A stretch of DNA of 12,144 bases, from NCBI GenBank assembly GCA_947505055.1, contig CANNLO010000117.1, positions 1 through 12,144 on the forward strand, in the 5' to 3' direction. A program made the translations under genes and the position numbers. A model generated the notes under the pieces. It did no database searches and had not been told where the DNA came from. It was given only the letters and a program-made list of their open reading frames with translations. Position 1 is the first letter of the stretch; each line of letters begins with the position of its first letter. Shown piece after piece: positions 1 to 6,915 of the stretch. This DNA is from Methylococcaceae bacterium (GTDB taxonomy: Bacteria > Pseudomonadota > Gammaproteobacteria > Methylococcales > Methylomonadaceae).

Positions 1-48
1 GGTCAAATATAAATAACCAACCTCAACGTCTTTTTCTTTTAATTTCAT
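1..48 (-). CDS. Possible 5' end of an unidentified gene, cut by the window edge
   Basis: An ATG at 48-46 on the minus strand opens a frame that stays open to the edge: M K L K E K D V E V G Y L Y L T (16 codons). An AAGAG-like Shine-Dalgarno sequence lies about 9 nt upstream. It is co-directional with the epimerase-like gene, whose stop is 75 bp upstream, so it could be the next gene of the same transcript. Sixteen residues are too few to recognise a family, and an open run this short can occur by chance. Confidence 0.3.
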   Translation of the reverse strand, partial: MKLKEKDVEVGYLYLT

Positions 49-123
49 ACAATTAAACTCTTTGATTTATTCCATTCCAGCATAACTTAATGCCCATTTT
101 TTGGTAAACCTGCAAGAAAGTAA

Positions 124-846
124 TCATGATGCGTCCACAAAACCCGCTCTGGTCGCGATTATCGTAAACTCCATGACCAGTTCTTCGTTCTTAACCAGTG
201 TCAATGGCGTCGGCAGGCCGTCTTGGCCCAGTTGACTTCCGATTACAGGTTCTATACAGACATACTCATGCTTTTTATCACTCCAGATAGCAAACACAAC
301 AGCGTGATTTTCAGTGATTGGCGATAGCTTGCAATTCATTGATACCGTGTACTTGTCTGTTGTGAGTTTGACTTCTTCGGATAACGATGCGGTGTTATAT
401 CTTTGCATGCTATCGTGCGGCAGTGATGCTATGTCTACCCGAGTAGACCCTATTTCAATAAAACTGTTTTGCGTAACCGAAAAGTAGGGATGAAATCCGG
501 GCCTAACCCATGCTGTATGAGATATTGCGCGGATGGTTGTGGTCACTTTAAGTGTTTTACTATTTTGTTCGTCGATTTCTTCCCAATCGGTAATAACATC
601 AACATTGCCCCAGTTATTTTCGGCGGGAGCTGAAAGGTTTTTTGCGTGTGGCAGCGTCATATCGCAAGCAGTTGTTCTATATTCACCGTGTTTAATACTA
701 AAGGGCGGAGATAACTCCTCAAAATTAGGTATACAAAGATAGACTCCACCACGAGAGCCACCACCTTCTTTGCTATGCAGTGGCTCGACAATATTAATAC
801 CATCTAATTGCCAATTTATTAAGGTGCCGGTATCGTTAAATTTCAT
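124..846 (-). CDS. Aldose 1-epimerase / hexose mutarotase family protein
   Basis: A 240-residue protein resembling the galactose mutarotase-like fold, which interconverts alpha and beta anomers of aldoses or hexose 6-phosphates in the cytoplasm. Family marks visible are the early R-G-G segment (about 32-34), an H-G-x-x-R motif (H53), the R-P-G-F-H-P-Y-F segment with the conserved histidine H119, and C-I-E-P with E199 at the position of the usual catalytic glutamate. It is shorter than many members (roughly 270-300 residues), mainly because the N-terminal strands are brief. The start is the ATG at 846; no strong Shine-Dalgarno sequence is visible, so the start is less certain than the family. 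It stands alone, without sugar genes, so the substrate cannot be told from context. The YeaD-type glucose-6-phosphate 1-epimerase subfamily and a broader aldose epimerase are both possible. Confidence 0.75.
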   Translation of the reverse strand: MKFNDTGTLINWQLDGINIVEPLHSKEGGGSRGGVYLCIPNFEELSPPFSIKHGEYRTTACDMTLPHAKNLSAPAENNWGNVDVITDWEEIDEQNSKTLKVTTTIRAISHTAWVRPGFHPYFSVTQNSFIEIGSTRVDIASLPHDSMQRYNTASLSEEVKLTTDKYTVSMNCKLSPITENHAVVFAIWSDKKHEYVCIEPVIGSQLGQDGLPTPLTLVKNEELVMEFTIIATRAGFVDAS

Positions 847-871
847 AATAGGAAGTAAGTAGTTAAGGTGA

Positions 872-899
872 AAAACAGCTTTTAAAATCTGCCTGTTTT
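872..899 (-). repeat. Inverted repeat in the epimerase leader
   Basis: AAAACAG (872-878) and CTGTTTT (893-899) form a perfect 7-bp stem with a 14-nt loop. Read on the minus strand the stem ends in a run of T (875-871), about 25 nt before the epimerase ATG. That resembles an attenuator or weak terminator in the leader. The stem is AT-rich and could be chance. Confidence 0.3.
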
Positions 900-949
900 A
901 CAATAAAGGCGCGTTAAAAATCCCCATAAAGAATCGCTATCATATTGTC

Positions 950-983
950 GGGTAAGAAAAAGGCATTACTGGCTTTTTCTCCC
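950..983. repeat. Inverted repeat, possible terminator-like hairpin
   Basis: AGAAAAAG (955-962) pairs perfectly with CTTTTTCT (973-980) around a 10-nt loop. GGG (950-952) and CCC (981-983) can extend the stem past a 2-nt bulge. No gene ends nearby on either strand, so if this is a terminator the RNA it ends is not an obvious coding transcript. Confidence 0.35.
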
Positions 984-1546
984 CTAAGAACCGTAGTCAT
1001 TGTTATCGAAGCGATTTTTATTTTCTATCATTGGTTTGTTCAATCTTTAAGCAGCCATCAAGAATCGTAAATTACTTACATTGTTTCACATTTCAGCATG
1101 ACTTCATTGGGCTTTTTGCAAATCCACAGGGGAAAAGCATTACAGTTTTGTAAGTGGCTCTATTATTACTTAGCTTTCTGCTAATTGTTAATTCCCTAAC
1201 CGGTTCACATTTTTTATATTCATTACAAATAATACTGCCATTTTTATATTTTTTGTAATCTAATAGCTCTAAAGACTCGTAAAGCTGCAATTAATCGTGG
1301 TTTATACAAGTTGCCCCATATTCTTATGTAAAATCTATTTTGAATCAGTTTTTTCAAATAATTTGCATAAGATATAAACAACTTAACCGTAAAATAAACC
1401 CAAAATGGGTCACCAGCAGGATTTTTTCATTTTTGGATAACTACTTGGAAAACAAGAACAATAAATAGGGCGATGCTTTAATACTGACAATCACTAGGAT
1501 CAATAAACTGGTTTGAAAATCATCAATTGCGAACCAGAAAACCCAT

Positions 1547-1560
1547 CGCTTAATTAAGCG
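1547..1560. repeat. Perfect 14-bp palindrome before the HD-GYP-like gene
   Basis: CGCTTAATTAAGCG at 1547-1560 is a perfect palindrome with no spacer, ending 3 nt before the ribosome binding site of the downstream gene. A symmetric site here could be a dimeric repressor operator, or in RNA could pair and affect access to the ribosome binding site. No regulator gene is adjacent, so function is inference. Confidence 0.45.
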
Positions 1561-1563
1561 CAT

Positions 1564-1568
1564 AGAGG
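1564..1568 (+). promoter_or_regulatory. Ribosome binding site that sets the HD-GYP-like start
   Basis: AGAGG at 1564-1568 lies 8 nt before the ATG at 1577-1579. A GTG at 1568-1570 in the same frame would give a protein three residues longer, but it overlaps this Shine-Dalgarno sequence and has none of its own, so the ATG is preferred. Confidence 0.7.
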
Positions 1569-1576
1569 TGAAGCAA

Positions 1577-2515
1577 ATGGAAGATAAAATCAAAAAATAC
1601 ATCGAAATATTCAAGAGTGCAACTCAGCATCCTGACATTGGGGCTGAGAGCCTGAAAAAACAAGACATTAACTTTATCCGAACGCTCTCGCATATTATTG
1701 AAAAACAATTCGACATAAAAAATGAGCATTCAAAATTCATAGCTGAAAAAGCTTTGCTGATTGCCGGAGCTTTGGACATGAATGCAGAAGATAAGACAAA
1801 TCTTCTCTATGCCTCAATGCTGCTACAAATTGGCAAGATGGATTTACCGGTCGGCCTGATAAACAAACCTTTTTACTCAATGTCTGTAGTCGATAAATAC
1901 CGTTTTTGGGGGCATGCGATTGACGGGGAAAGGTTGTTGAGCGGATTAGAACAATTTGACGGTGTTGCGCTTTTAATCAGACATCAATTCGAACGCTTTG
2001 ACGGCCAAGGCTTTCCTGACGGACTGGCTAAAGACAACATACCTTTAGGAGTTCGCATTCTTAGTGTCCTGAGCGATTATATCGCTTACATTGACGGCTC
2101 AATGACCGGAAAACCAATGTTTCCAGATGTAGTTTTAAGCCAAATGATGATTAGAAAAGCAAGCTTTTATGATGAGGATATTGTAGATATTTTTTCTAAT
2201 GTGCTTAAAGGCGCAACTGTTGAAGAACTTAAAGAGGCCATCATCAAATCCAAACTGTTGGCGATAGCTACAGAACGATGGAAGAAAGGTCTTGTTGTTA
2301 ATAACCGAAAAAACAATCACTGGTCATCCACGATAGTAGAAATTTCGCTCGCTCAGTTAAAGCTTGGCATGAAAGTTGATAGAATCTATTTTGGATGTGA
2401 GCCTTATATTAGAAATTGCATTGTTGACCAATCGATACTCGACAACGTCAATTCATTAAAAAAATCCAAGGGCACAACCCCTGTTATTAAAATCGTTCTT
2501 AATAATGTGGAATAA
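1577..2515 (+). CDS. Degenerate HD-GYP domain protein, probably catalytically inactive
   Basis: A 312-residue cytoplasmic protein with no transmembrane segment. Residues about 45-190 follow the HD-GYP cyclic-di-GMP phosphodiesterase pattern: an N-E-H-S segment with H51, a helix leading to I-G-K at 85-87, H113, R-F-D-G-Q-G-F-P at 140-147, then I-P-L-G-V-R-I-L and an aspartate (D167) matching the usual V-x-D-x-x-D-A motif. Key metal ligands are altered: the H-D pair is L83-Q84, the H-H-E is Q137-F138-E139, and GYP is GFP. Classical phosphodiesterase activity is therefore unlikely, and a binding or structural role is inferred. Residues about 253-312 carry an L-K-L-G-M segment like the small C-terminal domain seen in other HD-GYP and HDOD proteins. 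There is no receiver or sensor domain. It is a single-gene unit behind a long leader. The relationship to the HD-GYP fold is fairly sure; the biological role is unknown. Confidence 0.7.
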   Translation: MEDKIKKYIEIFKSATQHPDIGAESLKKQDINFIRTLSHIIEKQFDIKNEHSKFIAEKALLIAGALDMNAEDKTNLLYASMLLQIGKMDLPVGLINKPFYSMSVVDKYRFWGHAIDGERLLSGLEQFDGVALLIRHQFERFDGQGFPDGLAKDNIPLGVRILSVLSDYIAYIDGSMTGKPMFPDVVLSQMMIRKASFYDEDIVDIFSNVLKGATVEELKEAIIKSKLLAIATERWKKGLVVNNRKNNHWSSTIVEISLAQLKLGMKVDRIYFGCEPYIRNCIVDQSILDNVNSLKKSKGTTPVIKIVLNNVE

Positions 2516-2562
2516 GGCTATTTACTGCTAAGAACCATTCAACTCACGTTTTTTCATATCCC

Positions 2563-2607
2563 AAAAACTCCGATCGTTATTCCGATCGTTATAACGTTAA
2601 CGATCGG
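2563..2607 (-). terminator. Probable rho-independent terminator for the leftward VanZ/gloB transcript
   Basis: On the minus strand the arm at 2607-2598 can pair over 10 perfect bases either with 2591-2582 (6-nt loop) or with the duplicated arm at 2579-2570 (18-nt loop). Only the second pairing is followed closely by a T run, five T at 2567-2563. The site lies after the stops of gloB (2875) and the small ORF (2635), and just past the convergent HD-GYP-like gene. The plus strand has no T run after the stem, so its role for that gene is doubtful. Confidence 0.5.
2569..2592. repeat. Perfect 12-bp tandem repeat
   Basis: TCCGATCGTTAT occurs twice head to tail (2569-2580 and 2581-2592). An inverted copy of its core, TAACGATCGG, follows at 2598-2607. 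Each copy contains the palindrome CGATCG. Confidence 0.85.
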
Positions 2608-2634
2608 GACTATCTGATGACAGACATATTCAAA

Positions 2635-2817
2635 TCAACAGGCTCGCATCATGAGCATCGGTGTTAAATCTGGTAAGCCATACAGATAGCTCAGCAAGAG
2701 CATGCCGCTGAGTATTGTGAGCAACCCTGCAATTAAAATTACCGCCTTCCAGTCCCCCTGATTAGGTTGTCTTTTTTCTAGAAAAAACGCTACTCTGAAG
2801 CAAAGTTGATTGGCCAA
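2635..2817 (-). CDS. Possible small single-span membrane protein, doubtful
   Basis: A 60-codon frame in the gap after gloB, on the same strand. Residues about 23-47 form a hydrophobic stretch (A-V-I-L-I-A-G-L-L-T-I-L-S-G and onward) after a charged N-terminal part, so one membrane span is plausible. Against it: the start is a TTG without a recognisable Shine-Dalgarno sequence, and the frame is short enough to arise by chance. It could instead be the remnant of a longer membrane protein. I do not recognise a family. Confidence 0.25.
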   Translation of the reverse strand: MANQLCFRVAFFLEKRQPNQGDWKAVILIAGLLTILSGMLLLSYLYGLPDLTPMLMMRAC

Positions 2818-2843
2818 TGGAAGCCATATTTACTGGAAACTTT

Positions 2844-2866
2844 ATAGCGATCAATATAATAGCGAT
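2844..2866. repeat. Two direct copies of ATAGCGAT just after gloB
   Basis: ATAGCGAT occurs at 2844-2851 and 2859-2866, 15 bp apart start to start, in the 57-bp gap between the gloB stop and the small ORF. An inverted copy (ATCGCTAT) is at 933-940. Repeats of 8 bp are weak evidence of a regulatory site. Confidence 0.3.
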
Positions 2867-2874
2867 TCTGCACA

Positions 2875-3639
2875 TTAAAGTTGATCCTTCAAGCGCCTGA
2901 TTTCTGCAAAAACAGCTACCGGCTGACTACCTTTCATTTTTAGATTTTCCTGCACGTCTAAACTGTCTTCCCTGAAAAAGGGATTGGTTGCCAGTTCCTG
3001 CTGCAGGGTAGACGGCACGGTTGGCAAGTGTTTATCTCTTAGCTGATTGATAAGCACCATTCTTTGCTTCAACTGCAGGTTGTCAGGTTCAAGTGTTAAA
3101 GCAAACCGGCCATTGGCTTGGGTGTATTCGTGAGCACAATAAATTCGGGTGAATAGCGGCAAAGCCTTTAACCTCTGAAGCGATTGCCACATCTGTTCCG
3201 CAGTCCCTTCAAACAAACGACCGCACCCCATAACAAATAAAGTGTCTCCGCAAAATAATGCATGTTCATCGGCAAAATGATAAACAACATGATCCCTGGT
3301 ATGTCCGGGCGTTGAAATAACCTTAGCTGAATATTTGCCCAGGGTAATGACGTCTCCATCAGCAACGAAACGATCGACACCGGGGATTCTAATTTGATCC
3401 GCTTGCGCAGCAATGACAGTACAACCGGTTTTTTGTTTGAGCTCAAGATTGCCGCCAACATGATCAGAATGGTGATGGGTATTTAAAATCATCGTTAGCT
3501 GCCAGTTATTCTGCTCAAGAACAGCCAGAACCGGCTGCGCAACCGCAGGATCAACAACAGCGGTTTCACCCGAATCCGGATCGTGGAGCAGATAAATATA
3601 GTTATCGTTCAAAACGGGAAGTTGCAGAATCGTCAACAT
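2875..3639 (-). CDS. gloB: Hydroxyacylglutathione hydrolase (glyoxalase II)
   Basis: A 254-residue cytoplasmic metallo-beta-lactamase-fold enzyme that hydrolyses S-D-lactoylglutathione to D-lactate and glutathione, the second step of methylglyoxal detoxification. The binuclear metal site is complete: T-H-H-H-S-D-H at 54-60 (H55, H57, D59, H60), H113 in P-G-H-T, D132 in C-G-D-T and H170 in C-A-H-E-Y. The C-terminal HAGH-type substrate domain is present, with E-P-D-N (184-187), T-V-P-S (207-210) and A-T-N-P-F-F-R (217-223). Length matches E. coli GloB (251). The start ATG at 3639 has an AAGGA site 9 nt upstream. It lies 93 bp after the VanZ-like gene on the same strand and probably shares its transcript. 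Glyoxalase I is not in the window. Confidence 0.95.
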   Translation of the reverse strand: MLTILQLPVLNDNYIYLLHDPDSGETAVVDPAVAQPVLAVLEQNNWQLTMILNTHHHSDHVGGNLELKQKTGCTVIAAQADQIRIPGVDRFVADGDVITLGKYSAKVISTPGHTRDHVVYHFADEHALFCGDTLFVMGCGRLFEGTAEQMWQSLQRLKALPLFTRIYCAHEYTQANGRFALTLEPDNLQLKQRMVLINQLRDKHLPTVPSTLQQELATNPFFREDSLDVQENLKMKGSQPVAVFAEIRRLKDQL

Positions 3640-3732
3640 GTTTTAAAGTCCTTATGAGTTTGTCTATTCAAGGTTGCGTAAACTGGCTTCTAAATGTGAA
3701 ATAGCCTGTACTTTCCATTTTGTGCTTATCGC

Positions 3733-4083
3733 TTATAAACCAAGCCTGGACAATAAATAAATGGCGGCACCGGCTCCACTGGTATCGGCAAGCCAATCAG
3801 CAACATCTGAAAAACGACCTTCGATAAAAGACTGGTGCCATTCATCGGATAACCCGTATAAACTGCAAAAGGTAATAGCGAACAAAGTAAGTATAATAGG
3901 TTTGCCGTTTAGGGTTTTGACACAACGCCAAGCCAATATTCCCATTATAAAATAAGCTCCAAAGTGAAGTATTTTATCCTGAGAGGAAAAAACCTGAGGA
4001 ACTGGTAAAGAAGGTTGATCTGAAAGCCAAAAAATAAAAAGGCAGTAGAATAACAACAACATAAAATTTAAAATCTTAATCAT
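3733..4083 (-). CDS. VanZ-like family membrane protein
   Basis: A 116-residue inner-membrane protein with about four hydrophobic segments (about 5-20, 40-55, 62-77 and 97-113). The VanZ-like signature residues are present: D-K-I-L-H-F-x-x-Y at 36-44, L-S-D-E-W-H-Q at 78-84, G-R-F at 89-91 and D-W-L-A-D at 96-100. Some members affect glycopeptide or lipid-linked processes, but for short stand-alone proteins of this kind the biochemical role is not established. The start is the ATG at 4083, with AAGG only 2 nt upstream. An alternative start is M8 (4062), but it has no ribosome binding site. It is the first gene of a leftward pair with gloB and is divergent from the DUF455 gene, with 19 bp between the start codons. 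Confidence 0.85.
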   Translation of the reverse strand: MIKILNFMLLLFYCLFIFWLSDQPSLPVPQVFSSQDKILHFGAYFIMGILAWRCVKTLNGKPIILTLFAITFCSLYGLSDEWHQSFIEGRFSDVADWLADTSGAGAAIYLLSRLGL

Positions 4084-4102
4084 AGCCTTGTCATAGTGTG
4101 AA

Positions 4103-4897
4103 ATGAAAAATATATTTGAATTTGCCGAAGCTTTTTTCCATCAGGAAAGCATTAATGAGAAGTTGGCACTAACCCATTTAGCCTGGCAAGCTTGTGTTAA
4201 CGGAAATTTGGCTTTTACCTCGGAGTCGCCAGCGATGTCGATTGATGAGATCAAGTTTCCCACTCGTCCGGAATTATTGCCACCACGTCAGATGCCCCGA
4301 CGAAAACTGACCACTGAGGCCGGTGTCAAAGCGTTTTTCCATGCCATTGCTCATGTTGAATTTGTTGCTATTTATCTGGCTTGGGATATTTTGTATCGTT
4401 TTCGCAATATGCCGGAACAATTCTATCAGGATTGGCTGAGAGTTGCTGATGAAGAAGCGCAACACTTCGAGTTAATCAGAACACATTTACGTGGTATGCA
4501 GGTCGAATACGGTGACTTGCCGGCACACAGCGGTTTATGGGATCATGCTAAAGACACCGCCGACGATTTGCCGGACAGATTGGCTTTGGTGCCTCGTTGT
4601 ATGGAAGCTCGAGGCTTGGATGTGACTCCGGCGCTTATTGAAAAATTCAAACTTCTGGGCGATAACGCCAGCGTAGCCATTTTAACGCGAATATTAACTG
4701 ATGAGGTTGGTCATGTGGAATTAGGCTCCTTTTGGTTTAAGTCTGTTTGTCAAGATCGCGGTTTTGAGGCTGAACAAAAATATCGCGAGTTAATCGACGA
4801 GTATTATGTGGGTGGCAAACCTAAAGGCCCTTTTAACAGAGAATTGCGCAAAACTGCGGGCTTTTCAGATGCCGAGATAGACTGGCTGGAAACCTGA
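4103..4897 (+). CDS. DUF455 family ferritin-like di-iron protein
   Basis: A 264-residue soluble protein matching the DUF455 family of ferritin-like helical-bundle proteins, which are distant relatives of di-iron enzymes such as MiaE. All expected carboxylate/histidine ligands can be seen: E86 in H-V-E-F, E118-x-x-H121 in D-E-E-A-Q-H, E168 in C-M-E-A-R-G, and E201-x-x-H204 in D-E-V-G-H. That is two E-x-x-H motifs plus two single glutamates, as in active di-iron sites. The substrate is unknown; oxidase or hydroxylase chemistry is inference. The start ATG at 4103 has only a weak ribosome binding site, but the N-terminal helix begins as in other family members, and no later methionine would preserve it. 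Its promoter must overlap the 5' end of the divergent VanZ-like gene. An 84-bp gap separates it from the MCE operon, so read-through is possible. Confidence 0.8.
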   Translation: MKNIFEFAEAFFHQESINEKLALTHLAWQACVNGNLAFTSESPAMSIDEIKFPTRPELLPPRQMPRRKLTTEAGVKAFFHAIAHVEFVAIYLAWDILYRFRNMPEQFYQDWLRVADEEAQHFELIRTHLRGMQVEYGDLPAHSGLWDHAKDTADDLPDRLALVPRCMEARGLDVTPALIEKFKLLGDNASVAILTRILTDEVGHVELGSFWFKSVCQDRGFEAEQKYRELIDEYYVGGKPKGPFNRELRKTAGFSDAEIDWLET

Positions 4898-4981
4898 ACT
4901 TAGAAACGTATCACCATGAAGATAGCTTACTTTCGCTGTCAAACTACAGTTTAGGATGAATTTAAAATTCAGGAAATAGCC

Positions 4982-6100
4982 ATGACTGACGCAGCACCTA
5001 AATTAAGCATCGTAGAACTGGAGCATAGCCAAGCGTGCGTCAAATTATCGGGCTGTTGGTATCTTCGCAACCTGATAACAGCGCCCGAACTGAGCCGGAA
5101 AATAAGTTCATATCCCATTAAAGAGGTCGAATGGGATATGAGTGCCATTGAGGTACTTGATAGTGGCAGCGCCCTGATACTCTGGAAAGCCTGGGGTAAA
5201 TCCCTGCCGCCCATCTTGAAAATGAAGCCTGAGCATCAGTGTTTATTTGAACGTTGGCAGGCTCAGAACATTCCAGAAGCGGCTCCGGTTAGTTCAAAAG
5301 CAAGCTTGGTCGTTAAATATACCTATGAATTTCTGACCAATTTTTGGGCCCAGTTTTTGGAACTAGTTGCCTTGTTAGGCCAGTTGATTTTGGACATAGG
5401 CTATTTGATACTGCATCCGGGCGACATTCCCTGGTCGGAAATTTCCATTACCATCTACGACTCTGGGGTTCGGGCTTTAGGTATTACAGCCTTGGTGGGC
5501 TTTCTGATCGGCATTGTGCTGAGTTATTTATCAGCGCTGCAATTGAAGATTTTCGGTGCAGAAGTCTATATCATCAATATTTTAGGCCTGAGTATAATTC
5601 GTGAATTGGGGCCGTTATTGTCTGCGATTCTGGTTGCCGGTCGTTCCGGTTCGGCGATGACTGCGCAGATTGGCATTATGCGGGTGACCGAGGAACTGGA
5701 TGCCTTGTCGGCGATGGGTATTTCTCATTCCTTGCGTTTGATTCTACCTAAAGTGCTGGCCTTGACGGTTGTATTGCCTTTGTTAAGTGTCTGGACCAGC
5801 GCGATGGCCTTGGTCGGTGGTATGTTTTCTGCGCAATCCACTTTGGACATCAGTTATCAGCAATTTTTCCTTAAATTACCCGATGTAGTTCCACTGTTTA
5901 ACGTGTTTATCGGACTTGGTAAAAGCACTGTTTTTGGCTTGATGATTGCCCTGATTGCCTGCCATTTTGGTTTTAGAATTAAACCCAATACCGAAAGCTT
6001 GGGTAACGAAACCACTAATTCGGTGGTGGCGGCTATTACGGTGGTGATTATGGTCGATGCGGTATTCGCCATATTGTTTATGGGCGTGGGAATGCCATGA
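4982..6100 (+). CDS. MlaE-type ABC permease with fused N-terminal STAS (MlaB-like) domain
   Basis: A 372-residue inner-membrane permease of the MCE lipid transport family. Residues about 1-95 look like a STAS domain with the loop V-L-D-S-G-S-A-L (58-65), equivalent to the conserved STAS serine loop. E. coli supplies this function as separate MlaB. Residues about 115-372 are the MlaE permease: hydrophobic segments around 165-185, 195-220, 253-280 and 345-370, and the family block R-E-L-G-P-L-L (207-213), G-R-S-G-S-A-M (220-226) and E-E-L-D-A-L (237-242) that contacts the ATPase. The ATG at 4982 has AGGA 7 nt upstream. It is the first gene of a four-gene overlapped operon. No separate mlaB or mlaC is present. 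The name mlaE is avoided because the family has several paralogues. Confidence 0.92.
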   Translation: MTDAAPKLSIVELEHSQACVKLSGCWYLRNLITAPELSRKISSYPIKEVEWDMSAIEVLDSGSALILWKAWGKSLPPILKMKPEHQCLFERWQAQNIPEAAPVSSKASLVVKYTYEFLTNFWAQFLELVALLGQLILDIGYLILHPGDIPWSEISITIYDSGVRALGITALVGFLIGIVLSYLSALQLKIFGAEVYIINILGLSIIRELGPLLSAILVAGRSGSAMTAQIGIMRVTEELDALSAMGISHSLRLILPKVLALTVVLPLLSVWTSAMALVGGMFSAQSTLDISYQQFFLKLPDVVPLFNVFIGLGKSTVFGLMIALIACHFGFRIKPNTESLGNETTNSVVAAITVVIMVDAVFAILFMGVGMP

Positions 6101-6915
6101 GTGAAACGCCTGAAAATAGTGCTAACTATGCAATTCAGTTAAAACATATCTGGACCCGTTTTGACGACCATCAACATGATAAAGCCAAAATTGTTCATCA
6201 AGACATTAATCTTAATCTGGAACAGGGTGAAATCCTGGGTTTGGTGGGCGCCTCCGGCTGCGGCAAGACAACTTTGCTACGTGAAATTATCGGCCTGCAA
6301 AAACCCAGCCAGGGCGAAGTGATTGTGATGGGGCAGTCTTTGTCCACAGTGGGTTCCAGTCATGGGCAGCGACTAAGAAATAATTGTGGGGTTTTATTTC
6401 AGAAAGGCGCGTTGTTTAGTGTGCTAAATGTTTTTGATAATATAGCCTTTCCGTTGCGGGAACTGGGTTTCCAGGATGAAGAAGTGATTGCCCATATTGT
6501 GTTCATGAAACTGGCTATGGTCGGCTTGGCAGCTTCTGATGCCTGGTTAAAACCGGCGGATTTATCGGGCGGCATGATCAAGCGGGTAGCGTTGGCCCGT
6601 ACCATGGTTCTTGAGCCCGGCCTATTATTGCTTGACGAACCCACTTCCGGGCTTGATCCGATTTCCAGCGAGGACTTTGTCAGACTGTTAGCCGACTTGC
6701 ATAAAGATTTACATTTTACGGTGGTCATGGTGACTCACGATTTGGATATTTTAAGGGATTTGTGTACCAAGGTTGCCGTACTGGCAGATAATCAATTGGT
6801 TGCTTTCGGAACCCTGGCCTCAGTTTTAAACTGTCAGCATCCTTTTGTAGAGAAATTTTTTCACAATAAACGCGCGGAGCGGGTATTTAAATATCAGGAG
6901 TCCACTCATGGGTAG
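6097..6915 (+). CDS. MlaF-type ABC transporter ATPase
   Basis: A 272-residue cytoplasmic ATPase that powers the adjacent permease. Motifs are complete: Walker A G-A-S-G-C-G-K-T-T (51-59), Q-loop Q102, signature L-S-G-G-M (156-160), Walker B L-L-L-L-D-E (176-181) and H-loop H214. The L-S-G-G-M form of the signature, with M in place of the usual Q, is typical of the Mla/MCE ATPase group. Its ATG overlaps the permease stop (ATGA), which implies translational coupling. Its own end overlaps the next gene by 8 bp. Confidence 0.93.
   Translation: MSETPENSANYAIQLKHIWTRFDDHQHDKAKIVHQDINLNLEQGEILGLVGASGCGKTTLLREIIGLQKPSQGEVIVMGQSLSTVGSSHGQRLRNNCGVLFQKGALFSVLNVFDNIAFPLRELGFQDEEVIAHIVFMKLAMVGLAASDAWLKPADLSGGMIKRVALARTMVLEPGLLLLDEPTSGLDPISSEDFVRLLADLHKDLHFTVVMVTHDLDILRDLCTKVAVLADNQLVAFGTLASVLNCQHPFVEKFFHNKRAERVFKYQESTHG

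Larger units (their letters stand above)
847..1576. other. Long intergenic region without a credible gene
   Basis: About 730 bases between the divergently transcribed epimerase-like and HD-GYP-like genes. It is AT-rich. The only ORF of any length (1093-1290, minus) starts at a TTG with no ribosome binding site and has unconvincing composition. Inverted repeats are at 872-899, 950-983, 1398-1410 (ACCCA/TGGGT, 3-nt loop), 1508-1537 (CTGGTT/AACCAG) and 1547-1560. Both flanking promoters must be here, but I could not pick -35/-10 pairs with confidence. A small RNA or long leader is possible but unproven. Confidence 0.6.

Noticed and set aside
1093..1290. 65-codon minus-strand ORF in the long intergenic region
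   Set aside because: It starts at TTG with no Shine-Dalgarno sequence and has composition expected from AT-rich non-coding DNA, with no recognisable motif.
1471..1560. Possible c-di-GMP riboswitch before the HD-GYP-like gene
   Set aside because: The stems present do not match the conserved GEMM-I core as I know it, so no riboswitch is called.
4089..4116. TTGTCA and TATATT with 16-bp spacing, resembling a rightward promoter
   Set aside because: It would start transcription inside the DUF455 coding region, after the only start that preserves the N-terminal helix.
4917..4955. 12-codon ORF between the DUF455 gene and the MCE operon
   Set aside because: No ribosome binding site and too short to support.
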